From: Bretschneidera sinensis
Lineage: Eukaryota; Streptophyta; Magnoliopsida; Brassicales; Akaniaceae
Direction of reading: 5' to 3'
Assembly (NCBI GenBank): GCA_023935145.1
Contig: CM043698.1
Coordinates: 142,704,001 to 142,768,000, forward strand
DNA length: 64,000 bases
The notes under the pieces are model-generated. The model saw only the letters and a program-made list of their open reading frames with translations. It had not been told where the DNA came from and searched no databases. How positions within the stretch are numbered: position 1 is the first letter of the stretch; the number at the start of each line of letters is the position of its first letter. A program made the position numbers and the translations under genes. Shown here piece by piece: positions 46,601 to 58,878 of the stretch.

Positions 46601-47937
46601 CCACCATAAGATATTAGTGGTTGTTAGCTATTATAATTTCACTAAAAATATATCACAATTAGCATCAAATTTTGCAACAAAATTTATTTGCTGCAAAAAC
46701 TATAGTTTTTTTTAGTGTAATTTTATTTCATTGCAACAAACGTAACTCATTGCAACATCATTGCTTTCTGTTGCCATATTCTTAATCTACTGCAGCATCA
46801 TGGTGTCATGCTGCTACATGTCTAACTGATGGCAACATCTTTTTTCATGCTGCTCTTAACCTATTGCAACATCATTATTTCTTGTTGCTATATAACAAAT
46901 TTCATGCAGGTTATCCTCCAAGCCAAGAACAGATTCTTTTAAGTTATTTCACCCTTCCAAGATCAAAACCCTTTCATGCAGTTCTCATATTGCCCACTGC
47001 ATAAGGATCATGATTCCTTATCATCATTTTTACATCCTTTCTCAAACAAAGTACAAGGTTCTTTCAAAATATTTAGTTTCACTTAATACTGGATGATTGT
47101 TTAATACTTTAGGTTACCTACGTTTTGTACTTTCTTGACAGTATTCATTCTTTCATATTTGTAGATAAACATTAACATTTAACAATGCTGGCCGAAATTT
47201 TGATAATTGTTTTAAATAGAATCTACAATTTCATAGTTTCATCCCAATTAAAGTACATGTATGGACATTTTTTTGTTATTTCTTAATGAAATATGTGCAA
47301 ATAAAAGAATATGGTCCATTAAATCCTAGATAAATTTACGTAATCTCACACAGGTTTTTGTGCCACCTACAAAAATTTTATTAAAGGCAAGAGTTTTCCT
47401 TGTAATGTGTTTCTTCACATACCACATGAATGTGAATCCAAGATCTAAACACCCATAAAATCAGTCTTGAGCCTAATAGTGATAGCCTAAGAGAAGGAAT
47501 CAATTCAAGAGGACCTCTATCACTGAACTAAAATATTCTATTGGTAGCAAATCAGATACTTCATCTAACTTGTAAATGCACTGATTCTTTTTTTGCTGGG
47601 GTGTTGGAGTGTTATCATGAATTCACTCTTACCCAATTTATACAAGAATTACATCATCAAAATACAAAGAGGACACGAAAACTGAAAATTATCAACATCA
47701 ACATTAAAAATAAAAGCAACAGAGCTAGCAACTAGTGCTGGCAAATGACAGCAACAAGAACAATTTCAAGAGAGATCACTCCCCTCCTTTCCGTTATTAT
47801 TCCTCTGTACAACTTCTACAATCTATAGTTCTTCCAGTTTCAACTACCACAAACACTAAGCAACACAAGTATAGAAGGGACAACTACAGCAGTAGTCACA
47901 TAGACTTCTTGCCCTTTACTCCTTCTGCTTCCTCTTT
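43676..47937. other. Intron 1 remnant of the unit 3 pseudogene
   Basis: Colinear with 32113-36353 of unit 2, including the minisatellite and the ~580-bp segment near 46999-47579. It stops abruptly after ctgcttcctctt at the edge of the copia element. Confidence 0.6.
44115..44280. repeat. Alternating purine-pyrimidine minisatellite, unit 3, longest allele
   Basis: About five imperfect ~30-bp copies (catgcgcacacaaaaatatg and variants). Copy number differs in every unit. Confidence 0.78.
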
Positions 47938-47939
47938 AT

Positions 47940-48150
47940 TGAGACAGAGCTTATTTCATGAGTTTTATGTTATTAGTTTTACTGATATAGAAACCACTTT
48001 TTTAGTTTGTTATGCCAGCTGGTACAGTTGTATATTAGCTGGAGTCCAGGTGGCTTGTTTCTATTGGTTTAGACTTGTTGCATATAAGAGCCAACTTGTA
48101 ACTTTTTTGTTCATTCAATGAGATTTGTTTCTTTTCTTCTCTTTTGTAAT
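47940..48150 (+). repeat. 5' LTR of the truncated plus-strand copia (left end tentative)
   Basis: About 210 bp ending just before the initiator-tRNA-Met primer-binding site. The left end could be tgagacag (47940) or tgttattag (47968). No matching 3' LTR was found. Confidence 0.5.
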
Positions 48151-48279
48151 ATGGTATCAGAGAAATGTTTTTGCTCAGCTGTGAATTGCAGAAATTGCGA
48201 TTTCGTTTATTCTCATTGATCTTCGTTCTTCGTTTTTCTTCGTTTGTTCTTGTTGATCTTCACTGGCTTGTGGAGGAGG

Positions 48280-49218
48280 AGATCGGGGAGGCAACAATGG
48301 CGGTAATCGGAATAACAAAAATTCCTTTTCAGTCTCAGATTCTGTTGGTCGCGTCCATGAAGATTCAAACAGCCCTTTCCATCGCAGTAATGGTGATCAT
48401 CCAGGTCTAAGCTTGGTTTCGAGTCCTTTGACAGGTAGGAACTGTAACTCTTGGCATCGTTCTATGGTAATAGCTCTTATTACTAAGAATAAAATTGGAT
48501 TTGTTGATGGATCAATTGCTAAACCAGAAATTGGTGATAATAAGCACAATTTTTGGTCTCGTTGTAATAACATGGTTATGTTATGGATCTTGAATGCTGT
48601 TTGTAAAGACATAGTAGATAGTATAATGTATGTTCATGATGCTGAAAGTATGTGATTGATTTACATGATCGGTTTAATCAAAGCAATGGTCCTAGGATTT
48701 TTCAATTGAAGCAAGAAAGACATGCTCTCACACAGGGTTCAAATGATGTTAGTACCTATTTCACCAAGCTTAAAATTTTTTGGGATGAATTACGTGATTT
48801 TAGACCTGCACCAGCGTGTCATTGTGGAGGAATGAAGAGTTTTACAGAATATCAACATCAAGACTATGTGTTACATTTCCTTATGGGTTTAAATGAGTCT
48901 TTTATTCAGATCAGGGCTCAAATCCTTATGAGTGATCCACTACCTCCGATTAACAAAGTTTTTTCCCTAGTTATACAAGAAGAAAGGCAGCGATCCATGA
49001 ATTTCTCTGGTTCAACAATGCCTCCTATTTCAGCTTCTTATGGAGTAGCTAGTAGCAATTACAGTGCCTATAAGGGAAAGGACAAGCCAGTTTGTATGCA
49101 TTGTGGTGTCTTTGGTCAAACAGTGGATAAATGCTACAAGATACATGGATATCCACCTGGTTTTAAACCAAAAGGTCGTTCTGGAGACTTTTCTAAAGAG
49201 CAAACAAGTAGTCATTGA
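48280..49218 (+). pseudogene. Copia gag remnant with CCHC knuckle
   Basis: Gag N-terminus (SSPLTGRNCNSWHRSMVIAL and following) runs in one frame to about 48655, where a stop or frameshift occurs. The rest (FNQSNGPRIFQL, FWDELRDFRPAPAC, HFLMGLNESF) runs in another frame to 49218. A zinc-knuckle-like CMHCGVFGQTVDKCYKIHGY is present at about residues 147-166 of the second part. The start codon is not evident in frame. Confidence 0.75.
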
Positions 49219-49439
49219 GGGTACTCAAACCAGTCAGGATATTCAAAGCCCCAAGCTAATCAGACCAGTTTTGTTCCTGAGGCTAAAGTTAATCCTGAGA
49301 ACAATCAAAATCTTAGTAATAATCCTCATTTACATGCTTTGACTACTAATCAATATCAGCATTTGATATCTTAGTTGAGTACTCTGTTGCAGGGGATTTT
49401 TCATGATGCTCAAGAACAGCAGCCTGTAGTGTCCAATTT

Positions 49440-50187
49440 TATTGGTATTTCTTCTCTTATATAAGATAATGTTTGGATTATTGACTTAGGTGCCACTCAT
49501 CACGTATGTCATGACTTGAGTTTGTTTGATTCTTTTGATAACAATTATACTTCTACTTTTGTTGTTCTACCTGCTGGACATACTGCAACAATTTCTAAGA
49601 TAGGATCAGCTTGGTTATCTCCTTCATTAGTTCTATCCAAAGTTCTCTATGTTCCTTCTTTCAGATACAACTTGTTGTCTGTTAGTTCACTCACAAGAAA
49701 TCTCTCTTGTTCTTTAATCTTTCATGGTGATGGCTGTGTGATTCAGGATACTCAGGGCATGAAGATTGGGACGAGTAAAAGAGTAGGGCATCTCTATCAT
49801 CTCAGTATTCCAGATCTTTATCAAAAGTCTTCTAGTTCTGATGTTGCTTGTAATGCTTCCTTAGTTTTGTCCACTGAGATGTTATGGCATTATCGTCTAG
49901 GACATCCTTCTTGTTTAATTTCCCAGCATACAGATAAGACTTCTGTTTTCAATTTTAGAAGTGATAAAAAGTTTCTTTGTAATGTTTGTCCTCTTGCAAA
50001 GCAAAGACGCTTGGCTTTTATTTCTAATAAGAAACTTTCAGCATTGCCTTTTGATCTTATTCATGTTGATGTATGGAGCCCTTTTTGGGTTATATCCAAT
50101 GAAGGTTTTAGATATTTTCTAACCATTGTTGATGATGCCTCCAGATGTACTTGGGTTTTTCTTCTGCATACCAAAGCTAAAGTTTAG
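49440..50187 (+). pseudogene. Copia protease / GAG-pre-integrase / integrase N-part remnant
   Basis: The protease site reads WIIDLGATHHV, so the catalytic DSG has become DLG. Then FRYNLLSVSSL, the HHCC-type MLWHYRLGHPS...CPLAKQRR zinc site, and the integrase first Asp (FDLIHVDVWSPF) and VDDASRCTW. It stops at 50187, where the frame is lost. Confidence 0.75.
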
Positions 50188-50229
50188 AAGGTGATACATT
50201 ATTTTTTTTATAATGATTAAGACACAATA

Positions 50230-50890
50230 TGGGAAGCATATAAAAGGGGTTCGTTCAGATAATGCTAAGGAGTTAGATCTTGCTCAATTTTATAATTCTA
50301 AAGGGGTTCTACACTATTGATCTTGTGCTGAGAGGCCACAACAAAACTCGGTTGTTGAGCATAAACACCAGCATTTGCTAAATATAGCTCGTGCTCTTTT
50401 GTTCAAGTCAGGTATTCCTCTATTCTATTGGAGTGATACTATTTTAACTGCTGCTCATCTGCTGAATAGACTGCCATCTCCTGTTTTGAATTCAAAAACT
50501 CCTTTTGAAGTGCTGAATCACAAGTCCCCTTCTTATAGTCACTTGCGTTCGTTTGGTTGTCTATTCTATGCTTCAACTTTGTTGAGTAAACGAGACAAGT
50601 TTTCACCTAGATCTCGGGCTTGTATCCTCATTGGTTATCCTTTTAGGATGAAAGCATATAAGCTTATAGATTTAGAGAGTAACAAAACTCTTGCATCTCG
50701 TGATGTTGTGTTTCATGAGACAGTTTTTCCTCTGGCTATTGAGAGTTCCTCTGCAAATATTACTTCCTTGTTTCCAAACAGTGCTCTTACTTTACCTGTT
50801 TTAATAAAATTGTTTATGCTACTCATTCAAACAATAATTATTGAGGCGTATTGGCATGGTTTGGGAACCCACTTTAAGTGGGATTAAATC
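50230..50890 (+). pseudogene. Copia integrase C-part remnant
   Basis: GVRSDNAKELDL carries the second Asp. A stop follows within the usual H.SC stretch, then [16 protein letters not shown] carries the third acidic residue. The open part from 50375 holds [20 protein letters not shown] and the [28 protein letters not shown] block. The frame runs into a hairpin sequence at about 50858. RT is missing. Confidence 0.75.
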
Positions 50891-50954
50891 AAACTTTTCT
50901 TAGCTTTTCTTAAGAAAAGTTAGATTTAATCCCACTTAAATTGGTTTCCAAAAA
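50858..50954. mobile_element. 97-bp foldback (MITE-like) inside the copia remnant
   Basis: Two ~44-nt arms (50858-50902 and 50911-50954) are inverted copies with about six mismatches around a short loop. Both contain agtgggattaaat / atttaatcccact. Similar bases (gtattggcatgg and gtatgtcatgg) flank it, possibly a worn target duplication. Confidence 0.65.
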
Positions 50955-51488
50955 TTCCCAGTATGTCATGGCTCTGGCTCCTATCCATTCTAGTCCTTCT
51001 CTAGTCCCTCAATGCTTTGTTTTGGGTGATAAGTTGTAAAATTAATTTGAAAAACTTAGATCTTGCTTTTGTAACACTTACATTATCGTTTTTAATTATC
51101 TTTGATTCATGGAAGCATCCGTGTTTATTAAATCAAAATCATTTCTCTTTGTGTGGTATCATTGCCTCTCATTCTTTCTCATTATCATTACATTTTCTAT
51201 ATCAGATGCCTCAGCTCACCCATCCTATTTGTAGTACAGCATTAAAAATTTAAGGTTAATTTATCGACCCATTCCTGGTGGGTTCAATCCAGATAGAATC
51301 GTTACTTTTATGCACCAAACACTAACCTAAAATGGCACACTCAAATGGCACCAGACTACACACTTCATCATTAAAAAATTCAACTCAATTCATTACAACA
51401 TACAATTAAAATTTATCCAAAGGCAATATAACATTTCTCTTTTAATTTCGTTAACTATACAATTAAGGTTCCTATATATATTGCGAGA

Positions 51489-51496
51489 GAGAGAGA

Positions 51497-51559
<63 letters not shown>
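51489..51559. repeat. (GA)n microsatellite
   Basis: About 70 bp of nearly pure ga repeats with a single ggg interruption. Confidence 0.95.
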
Positions 51560-51562
<3 letters not shown>

Positions 51563-54500
51563 ATTTCTAGTAAATGAATACTCAAAGTCACACCTCAACC
51601 CGAGCATAGACCGATAACGTGACAACGATTACCCACCTATAGAGTTTTCCTTACAAGTAAGCAACGGCCCTTAAAACTCTAGCAAACTAAATGACCGAAG
51701 TTTCATTTTTTAAGGACTTAGCTTTACATACTTTATCTAAGAACTGTTTAGTGAATAAGAAAATGAATTGGGAAAGTGTTTGTAAAGAATGGCTTAAAAT
51801 TTAGGTTGGTTTGGGAAATTCTTTATCGTAGAGAATTAAAAGATGTTTTCACTTGTTATACAATTATTTTTGTAGAGGGATTTGGATTCATAACAATTTT
51901 TAAGAAACTAAAGATGTGGATTAAGGAATAATTAATTAAACTAAATTTAGGAATTCAAATTTTTTAGCTTGAATCTATATTAACTAATTCAAATATGATT
52001 TATATATCTTGAGTTTAAATTTGGCTTTTTCGGTCATAATTGTATTTTTAGAGAATGAACATGGTGAAACTATTGATTAAATTCTTAGGGGAATGTGAAC
52101 TAAATCCTTGAGTTTGATACTCTACTGTGGGCTCTCTAGTTCACCCTTTTTACTTGCGCAAATCCCCAAGAAAGTTGATTCCAGGTCAGCAGCGGTCCCT
52201 CGGCATCAACAGTGTGACTACCACTCCCGGTGCAAAAAGGAAAAAAGGGAATAAAAAAAGTTGGTCCCTCAAAATCTTTTGGCCAAACATAGATAATTTT
52301 AAATCTTATTTTAAAACGTAGGCAGTCTTGTCCATATTGGTGCCAACTATCTTGTCTGAATAAAAAAAAATTGAGAACTGTAAAAGCAGGACTCCCTTGG
52401 AGAAATTAGTCACCAAATATACCTTGACTTCCAAATGACCTCTACACTTAGTACCTCAGCTGTCTGCATCCATGGTGCTAGTAGAATTCATGCTTAATGA
52501 TGAGAGTAGTGTGAGCAGAAATCACCCTCCAAATATCTCTTGAGAATGTCCTCTATATGCTGCTAATTAACTACCATCCTGTTGACGCAGCGATGAGTTG
52601 CATTAATGAAGCTATGTTTTGAAAGGCTGAAGATGCTCAACTGTTCTAATTAATCGAAGTATGATTATGGTAGATCTTATACTTACACTATTGGTAACAA
52701 TTCAACCAAGATCCATTCCTGCACACCTTGATGCCATTAGCCTTGTCACGAGGCTGTGAAATCGTCAGCATCATACGATCATGCCAATTCTTTAGTGTAT
52801 ACATTTTGGTCTAATATAGTGTCTTGATTTTAGATCTGGTGAAAAAAATACTTAATTGTTTACTTATAAATCATGAAACATTTTGTTTTCAGGTCGATCA
52901 ATAAAATTACAGAATGCCAAATCATGGATCTCTACATCGCTGGTTAAACATGTCCAAATCCTTGTATGTAATGTATAAAGAAAGAATATATCTCCAGTAG
53001 TCTGACATCTAATGCGTGAATATATTTGGCAGCTATCTTTTGACATGTTTTCTACCTTTGGTTCAATCAGGCTTTTCTTCTACCCCTTTGTTTTGTTGTT
53101 GTTTAAGTGATTCTTTGGGAGCTAGAAACTTTATAGAAGCGTTATTTGCTAAAGATACATGGGATCTTTGCTTCTGTTTTCACTTTCCCTTTTGTTTGGC
53201 TTGAGGGAAATGAGAAGAAATGAGAGGAGGAGAAATAAAAAGGTACATGTATCTCTTACTTTGAGAGTTTTTTTTTAGTAGAAATGAGAGGATATGAAGG
53301 GGTACCTTTATCCCTCCAAAATCTTCAAAATTCTAAACATATTAATTATCTTTTGTTTGGGAGTTTCGGAGGGAGAGTAAATGAAAGAAAATGAGAGAAT
53401 TTGGAAGGTACTATTTTCCTTTACTTCCCTTCCTCTTATTCGGTCTTTGTTGCTTTTTCCTATACTTCTTTCTTTTTTCGTTGTTTCCTTTTTCCTGGGT
53501 TAAAAAAAAAAAAAATTTGCTGCTCAAAGATGTAATTGTTCCACGTCTCATCCACGGAGCAAAAGGAAAAAGAAAGGGAAGGTGCACAGAATAAAAAGGA
53601 ACTGTAAAAAAAGAAAAAAAATCATTGAAACTAGAGGAAGTTGTCAAGTTAAGCAGGTTGTTCTTTCGTCATTCAAAGATCATGCGTATAATTATATTGC
53701 TGAAGCTCATGGGGTATACACCATTCAATTTTATTTGGCTGATTGATGTAAGGAGGGTTTTTGCTTCATAGAATCAATACAGCAGTTCAATGAGGTCTCC
53801 TAGTCTTATGTTGTGACGACTGTTTTTTTCCCCCTCCCTATCCTATATAAACATGCGTGAGATATGAAACTAGTCAAGTTCAAGGTTTACTTTCTTGGGC
53901 TTATTAGTTCGAATTTGAAGTTCCCTTGATGTGCAGAGGTTGGTTTGGTCTGTTGAAGCATGCCAATCAGTGGGTTGTGAAGTAGTTAGTGCGCACATTA
54001 CTGGTAAGCCTTTCTACTCATCCATTCGTTGATGTTTTAATAAGGAGCGCCATTTGTTACTTCTTACCTTCATCACTAATTCTCTGTTAATATGAAAACT
54101 TAATAAACAGTTTAAGATTAAGAGTACTCTCATTCTTAATTCTAATCTCATCTCGATCATTTTTTGGAATAGTGATCATTTTTTGGATTATCACGGAACA
54201 CTTTTACATTTTGTCTTTTTATATTCTAAATTTAATCAATTTACATTCTATATTATAAAAAAATATCCAAACTTTTGTAATCAAAATTTCAATCAAATTA
54301 AAATCATTACATGCATGTATGCAGTGGCGGAGCTATGATTCTAGTGGTGGGCAAAATTACTTCAAACATAAACATGTGTATATATATATTGCTAAGATAC
54401 ATAAACATAATTAACTTGATAAATATGGTGAATATAAATAACTAATACTTTAAATTTTTTATTAATAAATTAACAAATAAAAAAAATACAAAGAGTTCAA

Positions 54501-54899
54501 AAAACACATATAAATAAATCTCTAATTTATTCGTTACACTTAAAACTAATTTATTCAACCTCTCTCGTCGACTAGGAACACAAGATTGAGAATTGCTTGA
54601 GCGGCTATACACTGCATTATTTATTCCAAATTCCAAATACCAAGTTGGACTTCCTTCACCTAGCAATTTCTATTGTTGCCACGTGGCATGGATCTGGCTT
54701 ACGATGGATCTAACTCATGAAAAGAGGAAGACATGTACACAATTGAAAAATGTATGGGACCCATTTCAAATGTTATATATTTCAAAATTTTCATTTTGGA
54801 AAAACTCATCTATTTGTGTCTATACTTATGTTTATATGATTACTAAGATTTTTTATTTTATAAAGTTTAAGTGGGGTTAGAACCAAATCAAATTTTTAT

Positions 54900-55260
54900 C
54901 AAACTATTCGAGCTCCAACTCGATTAAAGTTCGGTTAAAATTCGGTTCGATCGAGCTCGAGTTCGAACTCAAACTTGAAACTTAGATTCAAATAGCTTAT
55001 TGAGTCGAGTTCGAATACCTTAATGTTCGATTTGAAAAGTTCTCGAACAATTCAATAAGGTATTATTAAGCTTAAACTCAAATTGGTATTTATTTAATAT
55101 TTTTATTTATTAAAATTATAGTTTGGATTCGAGCTCGAGCTTCAATGGGCAATCCAAGGTTCAGGTTCGAGCTCGAACTCGAACATGTTCATTTAAGCTC
55201 GATCTGAACTCAAATACCTTAGTATTCAGACTCGATTTGGCTCAAATCCACTCTTAAGTT
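54900..55260. repeat. AGCTCGA/TTCGA-rich palindromic repeat
   Basis: About 360 bp dense in gagctcgag, ttcgaactc and inverted equivalents. Similar in word content to the repeats at 7163, 29262 and 40835 but not closely alignable by eye. Confidence 0.4.
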
Positions 55261-55690
55261 TAATGTTGGTCTTTGACCCTGTCACTACCTCATCTCTCCG
55301 TTGTATAAGTATGTTTTATTTGAGTATAAAAAAATAATTATGTTATTTTATATTTTTTTAGTAAATATTTTATTATTTTTTTAAGTTTAAAATTTTTAAC
55401 TTTGTAATTCGTGAAAATAATTTCAATAAAATTCTGTTAAAAATGTCATTTCGCATTCAAACGAGATGTAAATGTAAATTGCATGTGTACATAAATTTTA
55501 AGTTTGCAGAGATTTTAATCAAAATAATTTATTGAATATCTATAATATATAAATTTATCAAATTCAAAATGCACACTATTAAAACATATGACAATATGCC
55601 AGACCGTTTCGCAATAATAACACGTCAGTTGCGACGAGCAGTTGAGCACTTCCCCGGAACTGATATTGTGATGACTTGTTTTGACTTTAC

Positions 55691-55762
55691 AAATGACAAT
55701 ATTATCCTCAGATAGTAGACTTTTTAATGACAATATTATCCTCAGATAGAAGACTTTTTATT
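55691..55762 (+). repeat. 36-bp tandem duplication
   Basis: Two adjacent copies of atgacaatattatcctcaga followed by tagnagacttttta, differing at one base. Confidence 0.85.
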
Positions 55763-56310
55763 TTCTTTCTTCTTTACAAGAATCCTCAGAGACTAGCATT
55801 CAGCTAGATATTATTTTGTGGTTGTTCATCTTCTTCGTTTTTCTTTTCTGCTTTTATTTGTATTAAGATTTCTGGAGAAATATCAGCCAAGCAGGTTAGT
55901 ACACTATCTTCTCAATGAATTTAATGGTTCAGCCATCAAAACGTGTGTACATATATATATATATGAAATTGCAGAGTAAGACACTAGAACTAATATGCGT
56001 GTTCACCGTAAGCTTAAAATCAATTTTATTAAATTTTATATTTTTATCTCATTATTTTGTTTTATCCCATTGAAAAACAGATCAACAAATGCGTAGACAC
56101 GAGTTGAGATGCTAAGTTCATGCTTCATCCCATTTAAGAATATATCCACATACGCATAACGCGTGTTAGATGCTAATATATAAAATTATATAGGCAGCTC
56201 AACATACTAATTTTCATGTTTTAGTGATAGTAAGATTGAATATATAAGAGTCCGTTTGGTTGGTGGGATTAAAGTGATATTACATTATTTTAAATATCAC
56301 ATGAATAGTT

Positions 56311-56843
56311 TGATGGATTATAATCTTGATGTTCTTACACAAATAATCAATTATACAGTCAAGATCTTTTCATATTAAACTTGTCAAGAATTCATATATA
56401 TATATACATATATATATTGAGAAGATGAGTTAGAAACAAATCGGAATCCACTGCAAGCAAGCCTCCTTGGGTTGATCTTCTAAGACTACAGAGAGAACCA
56501 CCTTTGGTATGGGAACCAATCAACTGAATGATAATGGGAAGGGAGAATAACTGTCTGTTTCAACAAAGTTTAACACACACTAAACACCCTCCCATGATGT
56601 CTATTTATATCCCTGTGCCTTAGGGACCATAACCCTAATAGTTACCTCACATATGTGCATTGGGTCTTTGGTCCATTAACAAAGACCCATACCACATCGG
56701 GCTTCTACACATAAGGTGACCCATACTAAAGAACCTTGATACTTTGGAGACCCATAAAAATTATATCACTTAATTGGGTCATTTATTAGATAACGGGTCT
56801 ACATGTACAATGTTATAACATATCTGAATCCAAAATTTCAACA
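56311..56843 (-). repeat. 3' LTR of the 56311-63179 copia element
   Basis: 533 bp with TG...CA ends, including an AT-repeat near 56395-56418. Pairs with 62645-63179. Confidence 0.92.
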
Positions 56844-57250
56844 ATCTCCCACTTGGGTTACATATGTTATCCTTTATTTTGTATATGGAGATAACCTTAA
56901 TTGAGCTCATTTGTGCTATCTAAACCAAAATATCCAACAACAATCTAGTCCATTAACCATATCAATGTAGGATCAAAGCGGCTTTTATCACATTTATCGT
57001 AACAAGACCCATCAATGGTCACAACACTAACACAATTAACGACATAGATCTAGTATGGATGTGTAGCATGAAAATTACATGAAACATGATCTTAAACATG
57101 CCAATTTCCAACTGGTCCTCCATATGACTCAAAAGAATCATATGAAATACTTTCAAACATTAAATGCAAAACTGCAATGAAAGTCATCATAGAGTAATCA
57201 ACATAACCACGTCAATTAAGCAAAAGTAAAAGGCCAAATACAAATTCCCA

Positions 57251-58354
57251 CTATACGGGCATATGGTCTAAAAGAACAACACCTATGTGAGCAACATGCT
57301 CATGAAACACTATAGGTGGCAAACCCTTAGTAAGCGGATCATCAATCATAGAGTTTGTACTGATATGCTCAATTGACACTTGAGAATTCTGAACTCTCTC
57401 TTTGACAACCAGAAACTTGATGTCAATATACTTTGACCTCGACGAGCTTCGGTTGTTCTTGGAATACAACTCAGCAGCCTTATTATCACAATAAATCGTT
57501 AATGGTATATCAATGCCATCAACCGTGCGCAGCCCAGTGATAAAATTTCGCAGCCATATTCCCTGATTTGATGCCTCATGGCAAGCTATGAACTCTGCCT
57601 CCATGGTGGAAGTAGCTACGAGTGACTGTTTCACACTCTTCCATGATATAGCTCCTCCAGCTAATATAAAGACATAGCCAGAAAAGGATCTCCTGCTATC
57701 GAGACACCCTGCAAAATCGGAGTCTGAATACCCAACGATCTCCAAAAGATCCGATCTCCAATATGTGAGCATATAATCCTTCGTTCTCTGTAGATATCTC
57801 ATAACCCGTTTAGCTGCTTTCCAATGATCCACGCCCGGGTTACTCAAATATCTACCTAGCATTCCAACAATGTACGCAATGTCCGGTCGCGTACATACTT
57901 GTGCATACATGAGAGTTTCAACAGCCGAAGCATAGGGACATTTCTCCATTTTCTTATTCTCAAGTTCATTTTTCGGATATTGGAGCAAACTGAACTTATC
58001 ACCCTTTGCCACGGGTGTGTTTCCTGGTGCACAACCACTCATGCCAAATCTACTTAGCACTTTATCAATATAGGCCTTCTGTGACAGTCCAAGTATACCT
58101 CTGGAACTATCTCTATGGATCTGTATACCCAAAACAAAGGATGTATCACCAAGATCTTTCATTTGAAATTTACTTGATAGAAATCTCTTGGTTTCATGCA
58201 ATAGGCCTATATCGCTGCTTGCCAGTAGAATATCGTCTACATATAGCACCAGGATAATAAATTTGCTCCCACTAAACTTAAGATATATGCACTGATCAAT
58301 GATGTTTTCCTTAAATCCAAAGGATGTAATCACCTGATCAAATTTCTGTACCAT
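57251..58354 (-). pseudogene. Copia RT C-part and RNase H (open segment of a broken pol)
   Basis: 367 codons. The RT catalytic YVDD is intact at residues 38-41, followed by FQMKDLGD and LSQKAYIDKVLSRF. RNase H shows YSDSDFAGCLDSRRS, STMEAEFIA and DNKAA, and the C-terminus ends after the DPLTKGLPP motif, as expected for copia. A frameshift at about 58330-58354 separates it from the RT N-part. Confidence 0.85.
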
Positions 58355-58875
58355 TGTCGGGATGCCTGTTTTAAGCTATAAATGGACTTCTTAAGCTTGC
58401 ATACATGATGCTTTGAATCTTTGGACTCAAAGTTCTCCGATTGCACCATGTATATTGTTTCTTCAACGTTTCCATTGAGAAACACTATTTTAACGTCTAT
58501 TTGATGTAGCTCCAAATCATAGTAAGCTACAAGTGCCATAATGATTCTAAAGGAATCTTTCGTTGAAACCGGCGAAAAAGTCTCTTTATAATCAATGCCT
58601 TCCTTTTGAGTGAAACTTTTGGCGACTAGGTGGGCCTTATACTTTTCAATGTTGCCTTTCGAATCTCGTTTGGTTTTAAATATCCATTTACAACCAATCG
58701 ATTTCGCACCTTTGGACAACTCTACTAAGTCCCAAACACCGTTGTCATCCATTGATTTAATCTCATCCTTCATGGCTTCAATCAACTTTTCAGAATTAGG
58801 ACATTGAGTGACTTGACTAAAAGAAGTCGGATCATCTTTTAGACCCATATCAAACTCATGTTCCTGGAGATACAC
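58330..58875 (-). pseudogene. Copia RT N-part (open segment)
   Basis: About 180 codons: EIKSMDDNGVWDLVEL, GCKWIFKTK, the ETFSPVSTKDSFR motif, HQIDVKIVFLNG (the first RT Asp region) and CKLKKSIYSLKQASRQWY. It is joined in frame to the upstream segment except for one TAG just before it. Confidence 0.85.
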
Positions 58876-58878
58876 GAC

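Larger units (their letters stand above)
1..47937. repeat. Tandem array of three ~11.6 kb segmental repeats, head to tail
   Basis: The opening bases of the window (tttatcagttt) recur at 27374 and 38955, and colinear similarity runs on through each unit, giving a period of 11,581 bp between units 2 and 3. Unit 1 spans 1-27373, enlarged by transposons; unit 2 is 27374-38954; unit 3 is 38955-47937 and is incomplete. By eye the units are roughly 95% or more identical outside insertions, introns and exons alike. Each carries one minus-strand VAL-like gene. The array probably arose by unequal crossing-over or a similar segmental event; the insertions private to unit 1 came later. Confidence 0.9.
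47938..51000 (+). mobile_element. Decayed Ty1/copia element, 3'-truncated
   Basis: A short 5' LTR (about 47940-48150) is followed by the primer-binding site tggtatcagag at 48152-48162, then gag, zinc knuckle, protease, GAG-pre-integrase and most of integrase in several frames. RT, RNase H and the 3' LTR are absent. The coding order and HGYPPG zinc-finger context fit the RE1-like group of plant copia elements. The right-hand limit is uncertain. Confidence 0.75.
51001..56310. other. Intergenic DNA with repeats, no recognised gene
   Basis: Holds a (GA)n run (51489-51559), an AGCTCGA-rich stretch (54900-55260), a 36-bp tandem duplication (55691-55762) and a cagtggcggagctatg word near 54322 that resembles ends of plant DNA transposons. 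A weakly exon-like segment lies at 53937-54003 (gtgcag|AGG...CTG|gtaagc). No family recognised; short open frames are unsupported. Confidence 0.45.

Noticed and set aside
1..47937. Possible assembly artefact creating the repeat array
   Set aside because: The units differ by many substitutions, indels and private insertions with proper target duplications, which a simple assembly duplication would not produce; long-read confirmation is still desirable.
53391..53647. Phe/Leu- and Lys-rich frames on both strands
   Set aside because: Low-complexity T-rich and A-rich DNA; no signal peptide or domain pattern beyond composition.
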